Source of the DNA: Saliniramus fredricksonii
Lineage (GTDB): Bacteria > Pseudomonadota > Alphaproteobacteria > Rhizobiales > Beijerinckiaceae
Assembly (NCBI RefSeq): GCF_900094735.1
Contig: NZ_FMBM01000003.1
Coordinates: 186,001-250,000 of the forward strand
Reading direction: 5' to 3'
Length of the DNA: 64,000 nucleotides
Part shown: positions 18,720 through 27,734 of the stretch, piece after piece
How the letters are laid out: every line of letters starts with the position of its first letter
How positions within the stretch are numbered: the stretch's first letter is position 1
Notes under the pieces: model-generated
The model's database searches: none
The model's input: the letters and a program-made list of their open reading frames with translations, nothing else
What the model was told of the DNA's origin: nothing
Made by a program: the position numbers and the translations under genes

Positions 18720-18828
18720 CAACGCAGTGATGCCACCGCCATGCGCCGAGGCCAAGGCTTGCGCCAAGGCCAAGGGTGATGAAGCGCGTTTTCATGCGCG
18801 ACGACGCATGCAAGCGGCTTCTCGCCGC

Positions 18829-19599
18829 TCAGCATTCCGCGAGCCCGCAGGCACGGACATTGGCCACCGCCGCGCCGAGGCGCTCGGGGCCGACCGCGCC
18901 GGAGATGACGGCATCACCGATCACCCATGCGGGTGTGCCCGTGAGGCCGAGATCATCCGCGAGTTCGAAATTCTCGGTGAGGGTATCGCGCACGCGCGCG
19001 CTGTTGGCATCAGCTTCAAGCCGGTCGGGATCGGCCCCGAGCTCGACAGCGAGGCGCGCGGCATTGTCGCCATTGGCCTGGCCACGCATGCGCATCAGCT
19101 GAATGTGGAACTCGCCTGCGGTCTCGTTGTCGAATTGCTCCATGGCGGCAAGACCGATGCGCGCGGCGTCGAGCGAACCCTGGCCGAGAACGGGGAAGTC
19201 CTTGAGCACGACGCGCAGATCCGGGTCGGCGGCGATCATGGCGTCGACATGCTCCAGCGCGCGCTCGCAGAAGCCGCAATTATAGTCGAAGAATTCCACC
19301 AGCGTGACGTCGCCATCGGGATTGCCCATGACGATGTCGTCGCCCCCGTAGAGCGCATCATGCGCCTCGCTCAGGGTCTGCGTGCGCCGCGCATCCTGCT
19401 CCGCCGTCTCGCGGCGCTCGAGCTCGGTGATCATCTCGCGGATGATCTCGGGATTCTCCAGAAGATATTCGCGCATGATCTCGACGATCGCCGTGCGCTC
19501 GTCCTCGGAAAAGACGGGCTGGGCCTCGGCGCGGGGAAGCGGCAGCAGCAGCAGGGCGGCGAGGGAGAACGTGGCGAGGGCACGCAGGAAACGGGTCAT
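18829..19599 (-). CDS. Periplasmic DsbA-family thiol oxidoreductase
   Basis: 256 residues: signal peptide (residues 1-26, ending AEAQ), a helical N-terminal region with LLENPEIIREMITELERRE (a DUF6-like/ScsC-type trimerising stalk), then a DsbA thioredoxin fold with the CGFC active site at C108 and C111 and the cis-Pro loop TGTPAWVIG. ScsC/Com1-like disulfide isomerases share this layout. Start ATG 19599 has AAGGA upstream. It lies downstream of the M48 peptidase gene on the same strand with a 58-base gap, so an envelope-quality-control operon is likely. Confidence 0.9.
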   Translation of the reverse strand: MTRFLRALATFSLAALLLLPLPRAEAQPVFSEDERTAIVEIMREYLLENPEIIREMITELERRETAEQDARRTQTLSEAHDALYGGDDIVMGNPDGDVTLVEFFDYNCGFCERALEHVDAMIAADPDLRVVLKDFPVLGQGSLDAARIGLAAMEQFDNETAGEFHIQLMRMRGQANGDNAARLAVELGADPDRLEADANSARVRDTLTENFELADDLGLTGTPAWVIGDAVISGAVGPERLGAAVANVRACGLAEC

Positions 19600-19657
19600 G
19601 ATCCATCCTTGTATCATCGTGCCGGCGCCCTGTCATCGACGCCGGTTTCGTCGCGCC

Positions 19658-21082
19658 TCAGCGCATGTGACGGGGTGGGACGTAGTCGAAGATATCCTTG
19701 GCACGCAACCATTCGGGCGTGCCTTCGACCAGCGAGTTCATGGCGCGATGCGCCTGATTCTGGGCGTTGCGGATGTCGCCGGCGTGGAAATAATGCTGGG
19801 CGATGGCGAGTTCCGCGCGCCCGACCTGTCCGGTTCGGCCATAGGCCATGGCCAGCGGACGATAGGCGTCCGGTGATTCGGGTTCGATGCGGATGGCGCG
19901 GCGCAGCTGATTGATCGCCTCTTCGAGGCTCGCTCCGTCCCCGATCGCGACCAGCGCCTGGCCATAGAGCGTGCGCATGGGCGCGGCATCCGGCGCGAGA
20001 CTGACGGCGCGCCGCAACGAGGAGACGGCCTCCTGCGGGCGGGCGCTCTCCAGGAGGATCTGGCCGCGCAGCTCGTGGAAATGCGGGTTGTTCGGCTGCG
20101 CCCCGACCAGTTCGTCCATCAGGCCGATCGCGTCACGCATCCGCCCGGAGCGATGCGCCACGATGGCGCGGGCATAACGCGAAGCCAGGGAATTGTCGCT
20201 CGGCGGGAAGCGGCGCAAGACCGTCTCCGGGCGCTCGACGAAACCGGAAATCTTGGCGCGGGCGAGATCGTGTCGGCGCTGCAGGGCCGGCGGATCGGTG
20301 CGATTGCGATGCGGGCTCTCGGCGGCAAGGCGCTCCAGCTGGGCGATGCGCTCGCGCGGCAGGGGATGGCTGATCTGATACGGGTCAAGGCTGGAGCGAA
20401 ACAGTGATTCGTTGGCGAAGCGCTCGAAGATGCGGATCATCCCCATCGGCGACTGGCCGGTCGCACGCAGAAAGCGCATGGCGGCCTGGTCGGCGGCCAT
20501 TTCCTCCGAGCGCTGATAGGCCAATAGCGAGCGCCGCGCGATCTCGCCGCCACCCATGGCGATGCCGGCTCCGCCGATCCCGGGTTCACCCACGCCGCCG
20601 CGTGCGCTGCCGACCGCCGCTGCGCCGCCGAGCAGCATCGAGGCGATCGAGAGCACCTGCGCATTCCGGATCTCCTGGCGCAGCCGGGCCAGATGACCGC
20701 CATGGATATGTCCGGCCTCATGGGCGATCACACCGATCAGTTCGTTGGGTGTCTCGGTCTGCAGGATGGCGCCGAGATTGATGAAGATGCGCTGCCCGTC
20801 CGCGACGAAGGCGTTGAACGACGTATCATTGACGAGGATGATCTCGCCCGCCCGACCGGGAATGCCCGCAGCGGCGAGGATCGGCGCCGCATAATCACGC
20901 ATCAGCCCTTCGAGCTCGGCATCGCGCACGATGGTGAACGAGCCCTGCGCAAGCGCCGCGCGCAGCGGGAGCAGGCTCGCCAGTGCAAGGGCGAGGCTGA
21001 AGACCAGCATGGAAAACACCGTCGCGCGCGCGACCGGCGCGAGCTTGTCGGCGGGAAAACGGCGTAGCGTGGGATACGTCAC
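19658..21082 (-). CDS. BepA-like M48 metalloprotease with TPR domain
   Basis: 474-residue exported zinc metalloprotease of the BepA (YfgC) type, which in E. coli checks assembly of outer-membrane proteins such as LptD. A signal/anchor helix (about 22-46) is followed by the peptidase domain with the zinc motif HEAGH at 121-125 and the third ligand in SEEMAADQAAM. From about residue 300 it has TPR repeats (NNPHFHELRGQILL, AINQLRRAIRIEPESPDAY). Neighbour of the DsbA-like gene, consistent with shared periplasmic quality control. Confidence 0.92.
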   Translation of the reverse strand: MTYPTLRRFPADKLAPVARATVFSMLVFSLALALASLLPLRAALAQGSFTIVRDAELEGLMRDYAAPILAAAGIPGRAGEIILVNDTSFNAFVADGQRIFINLGAILQTETPNELIGVIAHEAGHIHGGHLARLRQEIRNAQVLSIASMLLGGAAAVGSARGGVGEPGIGGAGIAMGGGEIARRSLLAYQRSEEMAADQAAMRFLRATGQSPMGMIRIFERFANESLFRSSLDPYQISHPLPRERIAQLERLAAESPHRNRTDPPALQRRHDLARAKISGFVERPETVLRRFPPSDNSLASRYARAIVAHRSGRMRDAIGLMDELVGAQPNNPHFHELRGQILLESARPQEAVSSLRRAVSLAPDAAPMRTLYGQALVAIGDGASLEEAINQLRRAIRIEPESPDAYRPLAMAYGRTGQVGRAELAIAQHYFHAGDIRNAQNQAHRAMNSLVEGTPEWLRAKDIFDYVPPRHMR

Positions 21083-21147
21083 CGGCTTTCATTCCAGATA
21101 TTGGGGCACGCGCCCGGACAGGATTACTATGGCTGACGGGTGAGTGT

Positions 21148-21175
21148 GGTCAAATCCGGGCGCTGCGGTCAAATC
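21148..21175. repeat. Paired GGTCAAATC direct repeats
   Basis: The 9-mer GGTCAAATC occurs at 21148-21156 and 21167-21175, 19 bases apart (about two helical turns), in the gap between the divergent BepA-like and GNAT genes. It could be a tandem binding site; nothing else supports this. Confidence 0.3.
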
Positions 21176-21283
21176 ACACAGGCGTGCGCGCGTGACCGGG
21201 GGCGCCCCGTCGCCCTGTGCAGCCTTGTCGCGAAACCCGGCCCATGCCATTTCCCCCGCATGAGCAGGCGAAGGAGCGAGATC

Positions 21284-21865
21284 ATGCGCGTGGAAGCCCT
21301 GACCGGTACAGCCCTGGATGCGGCGCTCGATGCGGTCGCGCGGCTGCGCATCACCGTCTTTGCCGATTTTCCCTATCTCTATGACGGCGATCTCGCCTAT
21401 GAGCGGCGTTATCTTGAGAGCTACCGGCAGAGCCCGCGCGCGGTCCTCGTCGGCGCCTTCGATGGCGATAGCCTCGTCGGCGCCGCGACGGGCACGCCGC
21501 TTGCCGATCACGCCGATGACTTCGCGCAAGCCCTTGCCGGAAGCGGGCTCGATCTCGACAAGGTGTTCTATTGCGCCGAATCGGTACTGTTGCCGCAATG
21601 GCGCGGGCGCGGCATCGGGCACCGCTTTTTCGATCTGCGTGAGGATCATGCCCGCACCCACGGTTTCAGTCATAGCGCCTTCTGCGCCGTGATCCGCCCC
21701 GGGGATCACCCTTCCCGCCCGGCGGGTTACCGCCCGCTCGATGATTTCTGGCGCAAGCGTGGCTACGCGCCGCTGGAAGGCGTGATCGCGGAGTTCTCAT
21801 GGAAGGATGTCGGTCAGGCCGGAGAGACCCGCAAACCCCTGCAATTCTGGATTCGCAGACTCTGA
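21284..21865 (+). CDS. GNAT-family N-acetyltransferase
   Basis: 193 residues with the acetyl-CoA loop WRGRGIGHRFF and a preceding strand VFYCAESVLLPQ. The start is ATG 21284 with AAGGAG upstream; the frame open from 21140 contains no better start. It resembles GNAT proteins of unknown substrate common in alphaproteobacteria. The tail is long and includes RPAGYRPLDDFWRKRGYAP. It may be cotranscribed with lemA 160 bases downstream. Confidence 0.85.
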   Translation: MRVEALTGTALDAALDAVARLRITVFADFPYLYDGDLAYERRYLESYRQSPRAVLVGAFDGDSLVGAATGTPLADHADDFAQALAGSGLDLDKVFYCAESVLLPQWRGRGIGHRFFDLREDHARTHGFSHSAFCAVIRPGDHPSRPAGYRPLDDFWRKRGYAPLEGVIAEFSWKDVGQAGETRKPLQFWIRRL

Positions 21866-22026
21866 CCCGCCACGGTACTCGCAGTTTACCATTGCGTGAC
21901 GTATCTGCGCTATCATGGCGGCCGAATTGCCTCTCACGCGGTTTCGTCGCACACTCGCGCGGATCACCGCCCGGAGGATCTGCGGCCCCATTCCGGGGCG
22001 CCAACGGGAAGAAGGAGCCTGCGCTC

Positions 22027-22584
22027 ATGGAATGGGTCTTGCTGGCCATCGTTGTCGCGCTCGTGGTCTGGGCGATCGTCATCTATAACGGCCTTGTCGC
22101 CATGCGCCAGCGCACCACGCAGGCCTTCGCCGATATCGACGTTCAGTTGCGCCAGCGCCACGACCTGATCCCCAATCTGGTGGAGACGGTGAAGGGTTAT
22201 GCATCGCACGAGAAAGAGACCCTCGACGCCGTGGTCAAGGCCCGCAACGCGGCTGCGAATGCGCATGGCCCGGCGGATCAGGCTGCGGCGGAAAATATCC
22301 TCAACGCCACGCTGGGGCGCCTCTTTGCCCTTGCGGAAGCCTATCCCGACCTGAAGGCCAATCAGAACTTCCTCGCCCTGCAGAGCGAATTGTCCAATGT
22401 CGAGGACAAGCTCGCTGCGGCGCGGCGCTTCTTCAACAACGCCGTGGCGGAATACAACGCCGCGATCGAATCCTTCCCGGCGGTGCTGTTTGCCCGCTCG
22501 ATCGGTTTCTCCGCGCGCGAATATTTCGATATCGGCGAAGACAAGCGGGAGACACTGCAGACAGCGCCGGAAGTCAAGTTCTGA
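22027..22584 (+). CDS. lemA: LemA family protein
   Basis: 185-residue LemA protein: one N-terminal transmembrane helix (about 3-21) followed by a four-helix bundle, with the family signatures DVQLRQRHDLIPNLVETVKGY and YNAAIESFPAVLFA. Start ATG 22027 has AAGGAG upstream. It lies 74 bases before an M48 membrane peptidase gene; LemA next to an HtpX-like peptidase is a widespread pair thought to act in membrane-protein quality control, though LemA's role is not defined. Confidence 0.93.
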   Translation: MEWVLLAIVVALVVWAIVIYNGLVAMRQRTTQAFADIDVQLRQRHDLIPNLVETVKGYASHEKETLDAVVKARNAAANAHGPADQAAAENILNATLGRLFALAEAYPDLKANQNFLALQSELSNVEDKLAAARRFFNNAVAEYNAAIESFPAVLFARSIGFSAREYFDIGEDKRETLQTAPEVKF

Positions 22585-22658
22585 GCGTGACATTGTGATC
22601 TGATGCGCGGGCAGATGCGCCCGCCATCACCCCCGCGACGGCGCCGGAGGATGATGCG

Positions 22659-23897
22659 GTGTTTCCCGCTTTTGGTCTCTATTCGCATATCCAGGCCAAT
22701 CGCCGTCGCTCGGTTGCGCTGCTTCTGGGCCTGTTCTTCCTGGTCTATGCAGTGGTCTTCGCCGGCGCCCTTGCCCTGCGCGGCATGGGTGAGGGCCAGT
22801 TCGACAGCCTCTCGATGAACCTCGGCGGCGCCTATGGCGACATGCTCTATGCCGCGCCGTTCGCGACGATCGGGGTGCTGGCCTGGATCTTCATCGCCTA
22901 TTTCGGCCACCAGAAGATGATCGACGCCGTCACCGGGGCGCACGAGATCCGCCGTGAGGACGATCCCCGGCTCTACCGCATGCTGGAAAACCTGTGCATC
23001 TCGCGCGGCATGACCACGCCGAAGCTCAAGATCATGGAGACGGAAGCGCTCAACGCCTTCGCCTCGGGCCTCGAGGAGAAGCAATATACCATCACCCTCA
23101 CGCGCGGCCTCGTCGAGCGGCTGGAGGATGACGAGATCGAGGCGGTGATCGCACATGAACTCACGCATATCCGCAACGAGGATGTGCGCATGATGGTGAT
23201 CGCGGTGATCATTGCCGGCGTCGTCTCCTTCACCGGGGAGATGCTCTTCCGCTCCCTGCGTTATGGCGGGCGCATGCGCCTTCTCACCGGCGGCATGCGG
23301 CGCGGTGGCGGGCGCAGCGGCGGTCGTGCCGGGGGCGGTGCGGCTGTCGCGCTGCTGGTGGCCGCCGCGATCGTGCTGATCGCCTGGCTGCTCTCGCTGG
23401 TGATCCGCTTCGCCCTGTCGCGCTCGCGCGAATATCTCGCCGATGCCGGCGCCGTCGAGCTCACCAAGCGTCCGGATGCGATGATCTCGGCCCTGCTCAA
23501 GATTTCCGGGCGCGCGGAGATGCCCAAGACGCCGTCGAGCATCATGGAAATGTGCATCGAGAACCCGCGCACCGGCTTCACCGCACTGCTGGCCACCCAT
23601 CCCGCGATCGAGGATCGCGTCGCGGCTTTGGAACGCCATGCTGGCGGACGGCGCCCGCCACCGGAGAAGCTGACCCTGCGCCCCAGTGCGGCGGAGTTGC
23701 TGGCACGGGAGCAGGCGGCGCAGGAGAAGGCGGCAGACGGCGCGCAGGCGGGCGAAGCCAACGCGCCGCCCTTCCCGCCCACACCCTGGAGCGGCCTGCC
23801 CGGCATGCCCGGCTCCGGATCGGGCGGCGATGGCAGCAGCAATGCCGCGCCGACGCCCTGGAGCGGTGACAGCCCCTGGAGCAAGGGCGGCGGCTGA
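22659..23897 (+). CDS. HtpX-like M48 membrane metallopeptidase
   Basis: 412-residue integral-membrane zinc peptidase. Two N-terminal helices (about 18-40 and 65-82), the catalytic motif HELTH at 166-170, two more helices (about 178-196 and 228-252) and the third zinc ligand in SREYLADAGAVEL. The C-terminal 80 residues are Pro/Gly/Ala-rich and probably disordered. The start is GTG 22659 with GGAGG eight bases upstream. Follows lemA as in many Proteobacteria. The stop codon lies inside the first unit of a 47-bp tandem repeat. Confidence 0.92.
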   Translation: MFPAFGLYSHIQANRRRSVALLLGLFFLVYAVVFAGALALRGMGEGQFDSLSMNLGGAYGDMLYAAPFATIGVLAWIFIAYFGHQKMIDAVTGAHEIRREDDPRLYRMLENLCISRGMTTPKLKIMETEALNAFASGLEEKQYTITLTRGLVERLEDDEIEAVIAHELTHIRNEDVRMMVIAVIIAGVVSFTGEMLFRSLRYGGRMRLLTGGMRRGGGRSGGRAGGGAAVALLVAAAIVLIAWLLSLVIRFALSRSREYLADAGAVELTKRPDAMISALLKISGRAEMPKTPSSIMEMCIENPRTGFTALLATHPAIEDRVAALERHAGGRRPPPEKLTLRPSAAELLAREQAAQEKAADGAQAGEANAPPFPPTPWSGLPGMPGSGSGGDGSSNAAPTPWSGDSPWSKGGG

Positions 23898-23981
23898 GCC
23901 GGCCTGCGACCGAAGCATCGAAGAACTGCAAGGTCGGCGGCTGAGCCGGCCTGCGACCCGAATATCGAAAAGCGGCAAGCG
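23888..23981. repeat. 47-bp tandem duplication over the peptidase stop codon
   Basis: Two adjacent 47-base units start at 23888 and 23935. The first 24 bases are identical in both (beginning CGGCGGCTGAGCC), and the second halves have diverged (GAAGCATCGAAG against CGAATATCGAAA). The core GGCTGAGCCGGCC is partly palindromic. The peptidase stop TGA is in unit 1. Confidence 0.75.
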
Positions 23982-24067
23982 CGCTTTCGCAATTGCCCAT
24001 CGCCTCTCGGCATACCGACCGCTAATCTGCCCGCAGACAGCGCGCGAAGCGTTCAGGGAGGATCGTC

Positions 24068-24817
24068 ATGTCGAAAAATGCACTCGTTACCGGCGCCGGA
24101 ACCGGCGTCGGTCGCGCCGCCGCACTCGCTCTCGCCCGTGATGGCTGGGACGTCACCCTGACGGGCCGCCGCCCCGAGCCGATCGAGAAAGTGGCCGAGG
24201 AAGTCCGCGCGCTCGGCCGCGAGGCGCTGGCCGTCTGCGCCGATGTCGGCGATCCGGCTTCAGTCGATGCCCTGTTCGAGGCGCATCAGGCGCGCTTTTC
24301 GCGGCTTGATCTTCTCTTCAACAATGCCGGCACGGGCGCTCCCGCCGTTCCCGTCGAGGATCTGCCCTTCGAGAAATGGAAGGCCGTGGTCGACGCCAAT
24401 CTGACGGGCACGTTCCTTTGTGCGCAATGGGCGTTCCGGATCATGAAGGCGCAGCGCCCCCGGGGCGGGCGGATCATCAATAACGGCTCGATCTCGGCCT
24501 ATGCCCCGCGTCCCAATTCGATCGCCTATACGGCGACGAAACACGCTGTCTCCGGCATCACCCGCACGCTCTCCATGGATGGCCGCAAATACGACATCGC
24601 CGTCGGTCAGCTCGATATCGGCAATGCCGAGACCGATCTCGCCAGGCGCATGGCGGACGGCGTGTTGCAGGCAGACGGCGCGACGAAGGCCGAGCCCCTG
24701 ATGGACGTCACCCATGCCGGCAATGCGGTGGCGCATATGGCGAGCCTGCCGCTCGATGCCAATGTGCTGTTCATGACGGTGATGGCGACGAAAATGCCCT
24801 TCGTCGGGCGCGGCTGA
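24068..24817 (+). CDS. Short-chain dehydrogenase/reductase
   Basis: 249-residue NAD(P)-dependent oxidoreductase of the classical SDR type. The cofactor motif is TGAGTGVG at residues 8-15, NNAG follows at the end of strand 4, and the catalytic residues are S141, Y154 and K158 with their usual spacing. TGRRPEP after strand 2 suggests NADP preference (Arg there). The start has GGGAGG upstream. The substrate is unknown and no neighbour indicates a pathway. Confidence 0.92.
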   Translation: MSKNALVTGAGTGVGRAAALALARDGWDVTLTGRRPEPIEKVAEEVRALGREALAVCADVGDPASVDALFEAHQARFSRLDLLFNNAGTGAPAVPVEDLPFEKWKAVVDANLTGTFLCAQWAFRIMKAQRPRGGRIINNGSISAYAPRPNSIAYTATKHAVSGITRTLSMDGRKYDIAVGQLDIGNAETDLARRMADGVLQADGATKAEPLMDVTHAGNAVAHMASLPLDANVLFMTVMATKMPFVGRG

Positions 24818-24857
24818 CGGCGTCTTGGTGGGGCGCGGCTGAGGGCGCTTTCACCCG

Positions 24858-25685
24858 TCAGCCCAGCCCGCCCTCCTCCGGCTCCGCGATGCCATAGAGC
24901 ATCACGGCAGTCGAGACGGCGAGATTGAGGCTGTCGGCGCGGCCCACCATGGGGATGCGCACGAGATGCGTGCAGGCGCCGGCAATCGTATCCGTGATTC
25001 CCGCCTGCTCGTTGCCCATGACGACGAGATGCGGCGCGGGCGCGTCCGTCTTGCGGTAATGCGTCGTCGCCGGCAGCGCGGTGCCGATGACGGCGCCCGG
25101 CCAGCGCCCGCACAGGGCGAGGAAATCCGCCTCCGATCCGGCGAAGACCGGCACCGCGAAGATCGAGCCCATCGAGGCGCGCACCGCCTCCACCGAGGCC
25201 GGATCGCAGGTCTCGCCGATCAGGAGCACGCCCCCCGCCCCCACCGCATCGGCGGTGCGGATGACGGTACCGAGATTGCCCGGATCGCGCACCCGGTCGA
25301 GCGCCACGAAGACGCGCGCGCTGTCAGGATCGATCGCATCGAAACCGCGCTCCACCCAGCGGAAGGCTGCGACGACGGATTGCGGATTGTCCTTGCGCGA
25401 GATCTTGGCCAGCACCGTATCGTTTGTCTCGATGCAGGTCCCGCCCGCAGCGAGACAGGCTTCGCGCAGCCGCGCAATGATCGCGCGTTCGCGCCCGTCA
25501 CGGTGATAGACCAGGATCTCCGGCGCCTGCCCGTTATCCAGCGCCTCGACGATGGTGCGCGCGCCCTCCGCCAGGAACAGCCCGGATTCGCGGCGCTCCT
25601 TGCGCTGGTGCAGGGCGCGCAGCTGCTTGACCAGCGGATTGGTCAGGCTGACGATCTCGCGTATACCGCCGGCTTCCTCCGCCAT
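24858..25685 (-). CDS. SpoU/TrmH-family RNA 2'-O-methyltransferase
   Basis: 275-residue SPOUT-class methyltransferase that probably 2'-O-methylates rRNA or tRNA. An N-terminal substrate-binding domain (NPLVKQLRALHQRKERRESG, LFLAEG) precedes the knotted SAM-binding domain with the three SpoU motifs DRVRDPGNLGTVIRTADA, VVMGNEQAGI and IPMVGRADSLNLAVS. The ATG at 25685 overlaps the upstream methyltransferase stop by one base, giving translational coupling. I do not use the longer open frame that starts inside that gene. Confidence 0.93.
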   Translation of the reverse strand: MAEEAGGIREIVSLTNPLVKQLRALHQRKERRESGLFLAEGARTIVEALDNGQAPEILVYHRDGRERAIIARLREACLAAGGTCIETNDTVLAKISRKDNPQSVVAAFRWVERGFDAIDPDSARVFVALDRVRDPGNLGTVIRTADAVGAGGVLLIGETCDPASVEAVRASMGSIFAVPVFAGSEADFLALCGRWPGAVIGTALPATTHYRKTDAPAPHLVVMGNEQAGITDTIAGACTHLVRIPMVGRADSLNLAVSTAVMLYGIAEPEEGGLG

Positions 25686-26605
25686 CACGCGCCCCCGCCC
25701 GGGGGCACCCAGCGCGCATAGAGCGAGGTCGACAGCCGCCGCCCGCCAGCCTGGTCGCGCACGACGAGTTCGCCCGAATCGATCTCCCCGCCGTGCCCGG
25801 CGAGATGGTCGCGCATCACCTCGTGCAGGGTGAGGAAGGACAGCCGCACGGCATAGGCCGTGAGGATCATGAAGCTCGGCTTGTTCGAAAGCAGCTTCGT
25901 GCAATCCGAGACGAGTCCGGGCAGCATCTCGAACAGGTGCCACACTTCGTTATTGGGCCCGCGCCCGTAACGCGGCGGATCGAGCAGGATGGCGTCGTAG
26001 CTGTTGCCGCGGCGCAATTCGCGCTGCACGAACTTCACCGCGTCATCGCAGATCCAGCGGATCGGCTTGTCCTCGAGCCCCGACACCGCCTGGTTCTCGC
26101 GCGTCCAGGCGATGGCTTTCTTCGAGGCGTCGACATGGGTGACCTTCGCCCCGGCGCGCGCGCAGATCAGGCTGGCGACGCCGGTATAGCCGAACAGGTT
26201 GAGCACCGAGAGCGGGCGCTTATCGGCGGCGATGCGTGCCTCCATCCAGCGCCAGTGCTCGATCTGCTCGGGAAAGATGCCGACATGGCGAAACGAGGTG
26301 GCGCGCAGGCGGATATCCAGATCCATCACCTGCATCGACCAGTCGCCGAGCCGTCCCTTGCGGTACTGCCAGGCCCCCTGCTCGGCATCTTCCTTGGCCT
26401 CGAAGGCGGCATCCGCCTGCTTCCACTGGCCGGGATCGCTCTTCTGCCAGATCGCCTGCGGCTCGGGGCGATCGAGCACGACGCGGCCGAAGCGCTCCAG
26501 CTTGCGGCCTCCGCCCGTATCGAGGAGGCGGTAATCCTCCCAGCCGTCGGTGACCAGGAGTTCGGCGCGATCCGCGCGCGGGGTGTCTTTCGGCATATTC
26601 TGCAT
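25685..26605 (-). CDS. RlmI-like class I rRNA methyltransferase
   Basis: 306-residue SAM-dependent methyltransferase similar to the RlmI/RlmK 23S rRNA m5C family but without an N-terminal PUA domain. SAM motif I is LNLFGYTGVASL, followed by VTHVDASKKAIAW, and motif IV is ILLDPPRYGRGP. ATG 26605 is preferred over a start at 26686 that would add a basic leader; ATG 26596 is also possible. It overlaps the downstream SpoU-type gene by one base, so two RNA-modification enzymes share one operon. Confidence 0.9.
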   Translation of the reverse strand: MQNMPKDTPRADRAELLVTDGWEDYRLLDTGGGRKLERFGRVVLDRPEPQAIWQKSDPGQWKQADAAFEAKEDAEQGAWQYRKGRLGDWSMQVMDLDIRLRATSFRHVGIFPEQIEHWRWMEARIAADKRPLSVLNLFGYTGVASLICARAGAKVTHVDASKKAIAWTRENQAVSGLEDKPIRWICDDAVKFVQRELRRGNSYDAILLDPPRYGRGPNNEVWHLFEMLPGLVSDCTKLLSNKPSFMILTAYAVRLSFLTLHEVMRDHLAGHGGEIDSGELVVRDQAGGRRLSTSLYARWVPPGGGA

Positions 26606-26746
26606 GCCCTGTCGATAGCCGGGCCGGCGCGGCTTGACCAGTCTCTTTTGCCGATCGGCCTTTGGCGAAAGCCACGCGGCGCGCACTCTTTGCCGGAATG
26701 CCCGCTGCGTCTAGGCTCGGCTTGCAGAAAGCGAGGGAGGCCAGCC

Positions 26747-27052
26747 ATGATCCACGTCGTCGCCATCATCACGGCAAAACCGGGCAAGCGCGAGGCGATC
26801 CTCGACGCGTTTCGCGCCAACATGCCCGCCGTCCATGCCGAACAGGGCTGCATCGAATACCAGCCTGTCATCGACGCATCCGGCTTTTCCTTCCAGACGG
26901 AGATCGGCCCGGACAGCTTCATGGTGATCGAGAAATGGTCGGGCCCGGAGACCCTGAAAGCTCACGCCGCAGCGCCTCACATGGCCGCCTATGCAGCGAA
27001 AGTGAAGGACCTGATCGCCGATCGCCGCGTGCACGTGCTGGAAACGGCGTAA
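26747..27052 (+). CDS. ABM-domain monooxygenase
   Basis: 101-residue antibiotic-biosynthesis-monooxygenase (dimeric alpha/beta-barrel) protein: VVAIITAKPGKREAILDAF at the start and FMVIEKWSGPETLKAHAAAPH in the middle are typical. These small quinol-oxygenase or haem-degrading folds (YgiN-like) often act in quinone or electrophile metabolism; the role here is unknown. The start has GAGGGAGG seven bases upstream. Transcribed alone. Confidence 0.88.
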   Translation: MIHVVAIITAKPGKREAILDAFRANMPAVHAEQGCIEYQPVIDASGFSFQTEIGPDSFMVIEKWSGPETLKAHAAAPHMAAYAAKVKDLIADRRVHVLETA

Positions 27053-27062
27053 AGGCGCCGTT

Positions 27063-27731
27063 TCAGCCGATCAGCCGCGCCGCCGTGCGTTCCTGCAGCT
27101 CCGCCAGCGTCAGCCCCGGCACCATCTCGCGCACGACGAAACCCTCGGGGGTGACATCGAGCACGGCGAGATCGGTGTAGATCCGCTTGACCACCCCCGG
27201 CGCCGTCAGCGGATAGCCACAGCGCTCGACAAGGCGCGGACGCCCGTCGCGGGTATTGTGCTGCATGATCACCCAGATGCGCTTTGCCCCTGCCGAGAGA
27301 TCCATGGCACCGCCGACGGCGGGGGCCATGTCGCTGTCACCGGTTGACCAATTCGCGATATCGCCATTCTGCGCCACCTCGAAAGCGCCGAGCACGCACA
27401 GATCGAGATGCCCGCCCCGGATGATCGCGAAGCTGTCGGCCTGGTGCACGTAGGAGCCGCCCTTGCGCAGGGTGACGCGCTGCTTGCCGGCATTGATCAG
27501 CCAGGGATCGTCCTGCTCGGGCGTGGGGGCTGGACCCATGCCGACGATACCGTTCTCCGAATGGATCACCACCTCGCGGTCATCAGGCACGTAATCGGCG
27601 ATCATGGTCGGCATGCCGATGCCGAGATTGACGTACCAGCCCTCGGGAATGTCTTCGGCCACCCGGGCGGCCATTCCCTTGCGGTCGAGGGGTTGCCATG
27701 CGGTGATGCCGGTCTGCGCGGTCTCGCTCAT
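27063..27731 (-). CDS. 3-oxoacid CoA-transferase, subunit B
   Basis: 222-residue beta subunit of a two-subunit (family I) CoA-transferase such as succinyl-CoA:3-ketoacid (ScoB), PcaJ or AtoA. The catalytic glutamate is E59 in HSENGIVGMGP. The motif GAMDLSAGAKRIWVIMQH seen here in close form (GGAMDLSAGAK) is usual for the family. It follows the alpha-subunit gene with a 3-base gap. The acceptor acid cannot be decided from sequence: ketone-body use and beta-ketoadipate degradation are both possible, and no pca or atoB gene is nearby. Confidence 0.93.
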   Translation of the reverse strand: MSETAQTGITAWQPLDRKGMAARVAEDIPEGWYVNLGIGMPTMIADYVPDDREVVIHSENGIVGMGPAPTPEQDDPWLINAGKQRVTLRKGGSYVHQADSFAIIRGGHLDLCVLGAFEVAQNGDIANWSTGDSDMAPAVGGAMDLSAGAKRIWVIMQHNTRDGRPRLVERCGYPLTAPGVVKRIYTDLAVLDVTPEGFVVREMVPGLTLAELQERTAARLIG

Positions 27732-27734
27732 GGA

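Noticed and set aside
16848-18779. 643-codon open frame antisense to priA
   Set aside because: High-GC shadow of a well-supported helicase gene; low-complexity Arg/His/Gly translation.
22362-23978. 538-codon frame antisense to the lemA-peptidase pair
   Set aside because: Shadow of two real genes; repetitive Arg/Gly/His content and no start signal.
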